A DNA stretch of 7,423 nucleotides, from assembly GCA_964551295.1 (NCBI GenBank), contig CAZKDJ010000198.1, positions 1-7,423 on the forward strand. Reading direction: 5' to 3'. How positions within the stretch are numbered: the stretch's first letter is position 1; each line of letters starts with the position of its first letter. The position numbers and the translations under genes are program-made. Of the stretch, positions 5,611-7,423 are shown in pieces. Source of the stretch: JAFGED01 sp964551295. GTDB taxonomy: Bacteria > Chloroflexota > Anaerolineae > B4-G1. The notes beneath the pieces are model-generated. The model was not told where the DNA came from. It saw only the letters and a list, made by a program, of their open reading frames with translations, and did not search any database.

Positions 5611-7423
5611 CTACATCGAAAATAGCCGATAGTGCGCCTGCATCTTGGCGGCATGCATGCCTGCCTGCAAGATGCAGGCGTTCCCAATCCACATCATCCC
5701 GGCGTGGACGCGCGTCCCACGCCCATCGTGCCTGGCCTCCTCCACATCGGGAGGAATGCCCATCGAGAGATCGGCCGACGCATCGTCCCGGGCGACGAAG
5801 GGCAAATATATCATCAGGGGAGGGGTCCGGGGCTCTATCCACACCTCGTACTCGGTATTGCAACCGCTGAGACTATCCCGATTGGAGGTACGCACGTAAT
5901 ACACGCCGCCGGACGGCGCCGTCCACACGATGCACGAGGAGCCATCCGTCGCGCCGGGACAGTCATCGTTGACGGCCAACACCGTGACGCCGTTGGTGCC
6001 AACCACGGTCAAAAACGTGTCCGCGTTCAGGCCCAAGGAGGACGTGGTGATCGTATAAACCTCGTTGGCCAGGGCAGTGAACGCGTTCCAATCAGCCGCG
6101 TCATCGCAAAAGGTATGGGCTTGGCTATGAGCCTGGCCAACTCGCAGGTACTTGGCCTGTGCAGGGGTATCGTCATCCTCGTACAAATCTGGCGAACAGG
6201 CCAGCACGACGCCCCTCCCAGGCGGGTACGCCGGCAAGGTCTTTTGCCTACCCTGGTCATCACTCCAAAAGACGGCCACGTTTCCACCCACAGAGGTGAC
6301 ACAGGCGTCTACCCGGGCCTGGAACGCGAGCGTGATCGCATCGCCGGACCCCAGGCTGCCGACAGAGGCTGCGATCTCACCACCGGCTTCACCACAGAAC
6401 GCCCCGGCAGAACAGGTCACACTCCCGGCCACCAACGCCATATTCGTCGGGACTGTATCGGTGATAGTCACATTGGTCTCACCGTCGCCGCCATTGGTGA
6501 CGATGATGCGATACTCGACCACCTCGCCAGCCACGAGAGGAGCGCCGTTCAGATCCACGGCCTCCTTGGTCGCGATCAAACCTCCTCCGATCGTACACCC
6601 CCCCGGCGGGCAGGTCGGACTGGTCGCCAGCGGCTCCTGGGTGTCACTCTCCACCACGGCCACGTTGCCGTCGATGGAGAGGACATTCGGATGTACCCTC
6701 ACCCGGAAGGTCAATGTAAACGTCTGTCCAGGGGCCAAGCTGCCCATGCTGGCTATGACCACGCCCCCGGAATCGGCAGGCTGATAATCAGCGACAAACG
6801 CCGGCGCGTCGTCCGGAGGCGTATCAAAATATGCAGTACAGGTCGCCCCCGGCGAACAGGACTCGCTCCCGGCTACCAACGACGTGTTTTGCGGCATCCA
6901 ATCGCTGATGATCACATCGGCGTGCGCAGAGGTATCGCCATTCGTCACCAAGACATGGTATTCGATCTCATCCCCCAGGCGTAGCGGAGCGCCATTCAGA
7001 TCGACTGCCGTTTTAGCAATAACCAAGCCTCCCACTACATCGTTGTCCGTGATGTTCACCGTCACGTCCGCGATCCCGATCCCGTCATAGTTCCCGTCCC
7101 CGCTCGTCGCACTGTGCGTGATCGTCCCCACGTGCGGACCCTCCACCGCCGCGTCGTCCACCGCGCTGACGTTGATCGTCTGCGCCACGTCCCAGTTCGT
7201 GTCGTCGAACGTGATCGGAGCGATCCCCGTCACCTGCGTCCCCGTGTCGAACGCGATCGTCACCACACCCGCCGGCTCGCTGGTCAGCACCACCGTGTAG
7301 CTGTCCCCCGCTCCTCCCTCCGTCACGCTCACCGTCGTCGGGCTGACGCTCACCCCGGCGGTATCATCGTCCGTGATGTTCACCGTCACGTCCGCGATCC
7401 CGATCCCGTCATAGTTCCCGTCC
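5611..7423 (-). CDS. Large secreted surface protein: Calx-beta repeats, two DUF11-type domains, PPC-type domain (5' end outside window)
   Basis: The reading frame is open to the right edge, so the N-terminus and signal peptide lie beyond 7423; 603 codons are visible and the stop is TAG at 5611-5613. A GTG at 7389 is internal to a repeat and not a real start. Visible domains in order: a full Calx-beta-like repeat (about residues 18-129: VSVSPTTVSVTEGG, FDDTNWDVAQTINVSAVDD, VTVNITDND) preceded by the end of another; a DUF11-type repeat (about 131-275: LVIAKTAVDLNGAPLRLGDE, IEYHVLVTNGDTS); a second DUF11-type repeat (about 280-410: LIATKEAVDLNGAPLVAGE); and a PPC-type domain (about 410-530: DLYEDDDTPAQAKYL, DDAADWNAF, GGVYYVRTSN). 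The motif IYLPFVAR follows (5791-5811), as in many Chloroflexota secreted proteins. A further 58-residue tail after IYLPFVAR partly comes from a palindromic repeat. The role is probably cell-surface or extracellular; the ligand is unknown, and Calx-beta repeats often bind calcium. Confidence 0.92.
   Translation of the reverse strand, partial: DGNYDGIGIADVTVNITDDDTAGVSVSPTTVSVTEGGAGDSYTVVLTSEPAGVVTIAFDTGTQVTGIAPITFDDTNWDVAQTINVSAVDDAAVEGPHVGTITHSATSGDGNYDGIGIADVTVNITDNDVVGGLVIAKTAVDLNGAPLRLGDEIEYHVLVTNGDTSAHADVIISDWMPQNTSLVAGSESCSPGATCTAYFDTPPDDAPAFVADYQPADSGGVVIASMGSLAPGQTFTLTFRVRVHPNVLSIDGNVAVVESDTQEPLATSPTCPPGGCTIGGGLIATKEAVDLNGAPLVAGEVVEYRIIVTNGGDGETNVTITDTVPTNMALVAGSVTCSAGAFCGEAGGEIAASVGSLGSGDAITLAFQARVDACVTSVGGNVAVFWSDDQGRQKTLPAYPPGRGVVLACSPDLYEDDDTPAQAKYLRVGQAHSQAHTFCDDAADWNAFTALANEVYTITTSSLGLNADTFLTVVGTNGVTVLAVNDDCPGATDGSSCIVWTAPSGGVYYVRTSNRDSLSGCNTEYEVWIEPRTPPLMIYLPFVARDDASADLSMGIPPDVEEARHDGRGTRVHAGMMWIGNACILQAGMHAAKMQAHYRLFSM
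5635..5680. repeat. Palindromic repeat inside the 3' end of the surface-protein gene
   Basis: CGCCTGCATCTTG (5635-5647) and CAAGATGCAGGCG (5668-5680) form a perfect 13-bp inverted repeat. It encloses a second palindrome, GGCATGCATGCC (5650-5661). The right arm can also fold alone (GCCTGC 5663-5668 with GCAGGC 5674-5679). Its translation gives the odd Met/Ala/Gln-rich tail around ACILQAGMHAAKMQA. The structure is that of a dispersed palindromic element; whether it is repeated elsewhere in the genome cannot be seen here. Confidence 0.7.
7045..7099 (-). repeat. 55-bp segment of Calx-beta repeat, copy 1 of a direct repeat
   Basis: This segment is identical to 7369-7423. It encodes the end of a Calx-beta unit (DGNYDGIGIADVTVNIT). 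The offset of 324 bp equals 108 codons, the length of one Calx-beta unit here. Confidence 0.95.
7369..7423 (-). repeat. 55-bp segment of Calx-beta repeat, copy 2 of a direct repeat, cut by window edge
   Basis: It is identical to 7045-7099 over all bases available, so the true repeat may extend past the right edge. It shows that at least one more Calx-beta unit lies upstream in the gene. Confidence 0.95.

Noticed and set aside
5632..6984. A 450-codon open frame on the plus strand opposite the surface-protein gene
   Set aside because: Its translation is rich in Arg, His and Gly with no recognisable domain, while the minus strand encodes clear DUF11 and PPC domains. It is an antisense shadow of a GC-rich gene.

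Overview
The window looks like a chromosomal segment of a Chloroflexota bacterium, probably Anaerolineae or a related class. The basis is inference from several traits: moderately high GC, a yebC-ruvC-ruvA gene order, a membrane protein with a long Thr/Pro 'TPTPTDTPTP' stalk, and a secreted repeat protein with a 'IYLPFV' motif near its C-terminus. The last two traits are typical of secreted proteins in that phylum. No rRNA or other taxonomic marker is present, so the assignment is tentative.

Layout. Positions 1-5397 are one rightward gene string: the 3' end of a YebC/PmpR-type gene, ruvC, ruvA, a membrane sensor histidine kinase, and a membrane-anchored protein with a Thr/Pro stalk and an IPT/TIG domain. 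Gaps between genes are 28, 50, 16 and 5 bp, so at least ruvA, the kinase and the stalk protein are probably co-transcribed. A strong hairpin terminator at 5414-5453 closes the string. The 213-bp intergenic region that follows also holds a compact pair of inverted GTAG-hairpins, which has the architecture of a REP doublet (BIME/REPIN). From the right edge, a leftward gene (5611-7423, its 5' end outside the window) encodes a large secreted surface protein. In order it carries Calx-beta repeats, two DUF11-type domains, a PPC-type domain and the IYLPFV motif. The two transcription units converge on the terminator and REP region.

Function. RuvC is the Holliday-junction resolvase and RuvA the junction-binding subunit of the RuvAB branch migration motor; ruvB is not next to them here. 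The histidine kinase has a periplasmic or extracellular sensor region flanked by two membrane segments, then HAMP, PAS, HisKA and HATPase_c domains, with no response regulator alongside. The stalk protein begins 5 bp after the kinase and may be its extracytoplasmic partner, but that is only a contextual inference.

The most distinctive observations are the REPIN-like element with a compensatory base-pair change in its two stems, a palindromic repeat that forms part of the coding 3' end of the surface protein and appears to have created a C-terminal tail, and the 324-bp repeat period of the Calx-beta region, identical over 55 bp at the nucleotide level. I found no CRISPR array, tRNA, rRNA, transposase gene or convincing new multi-gene system.
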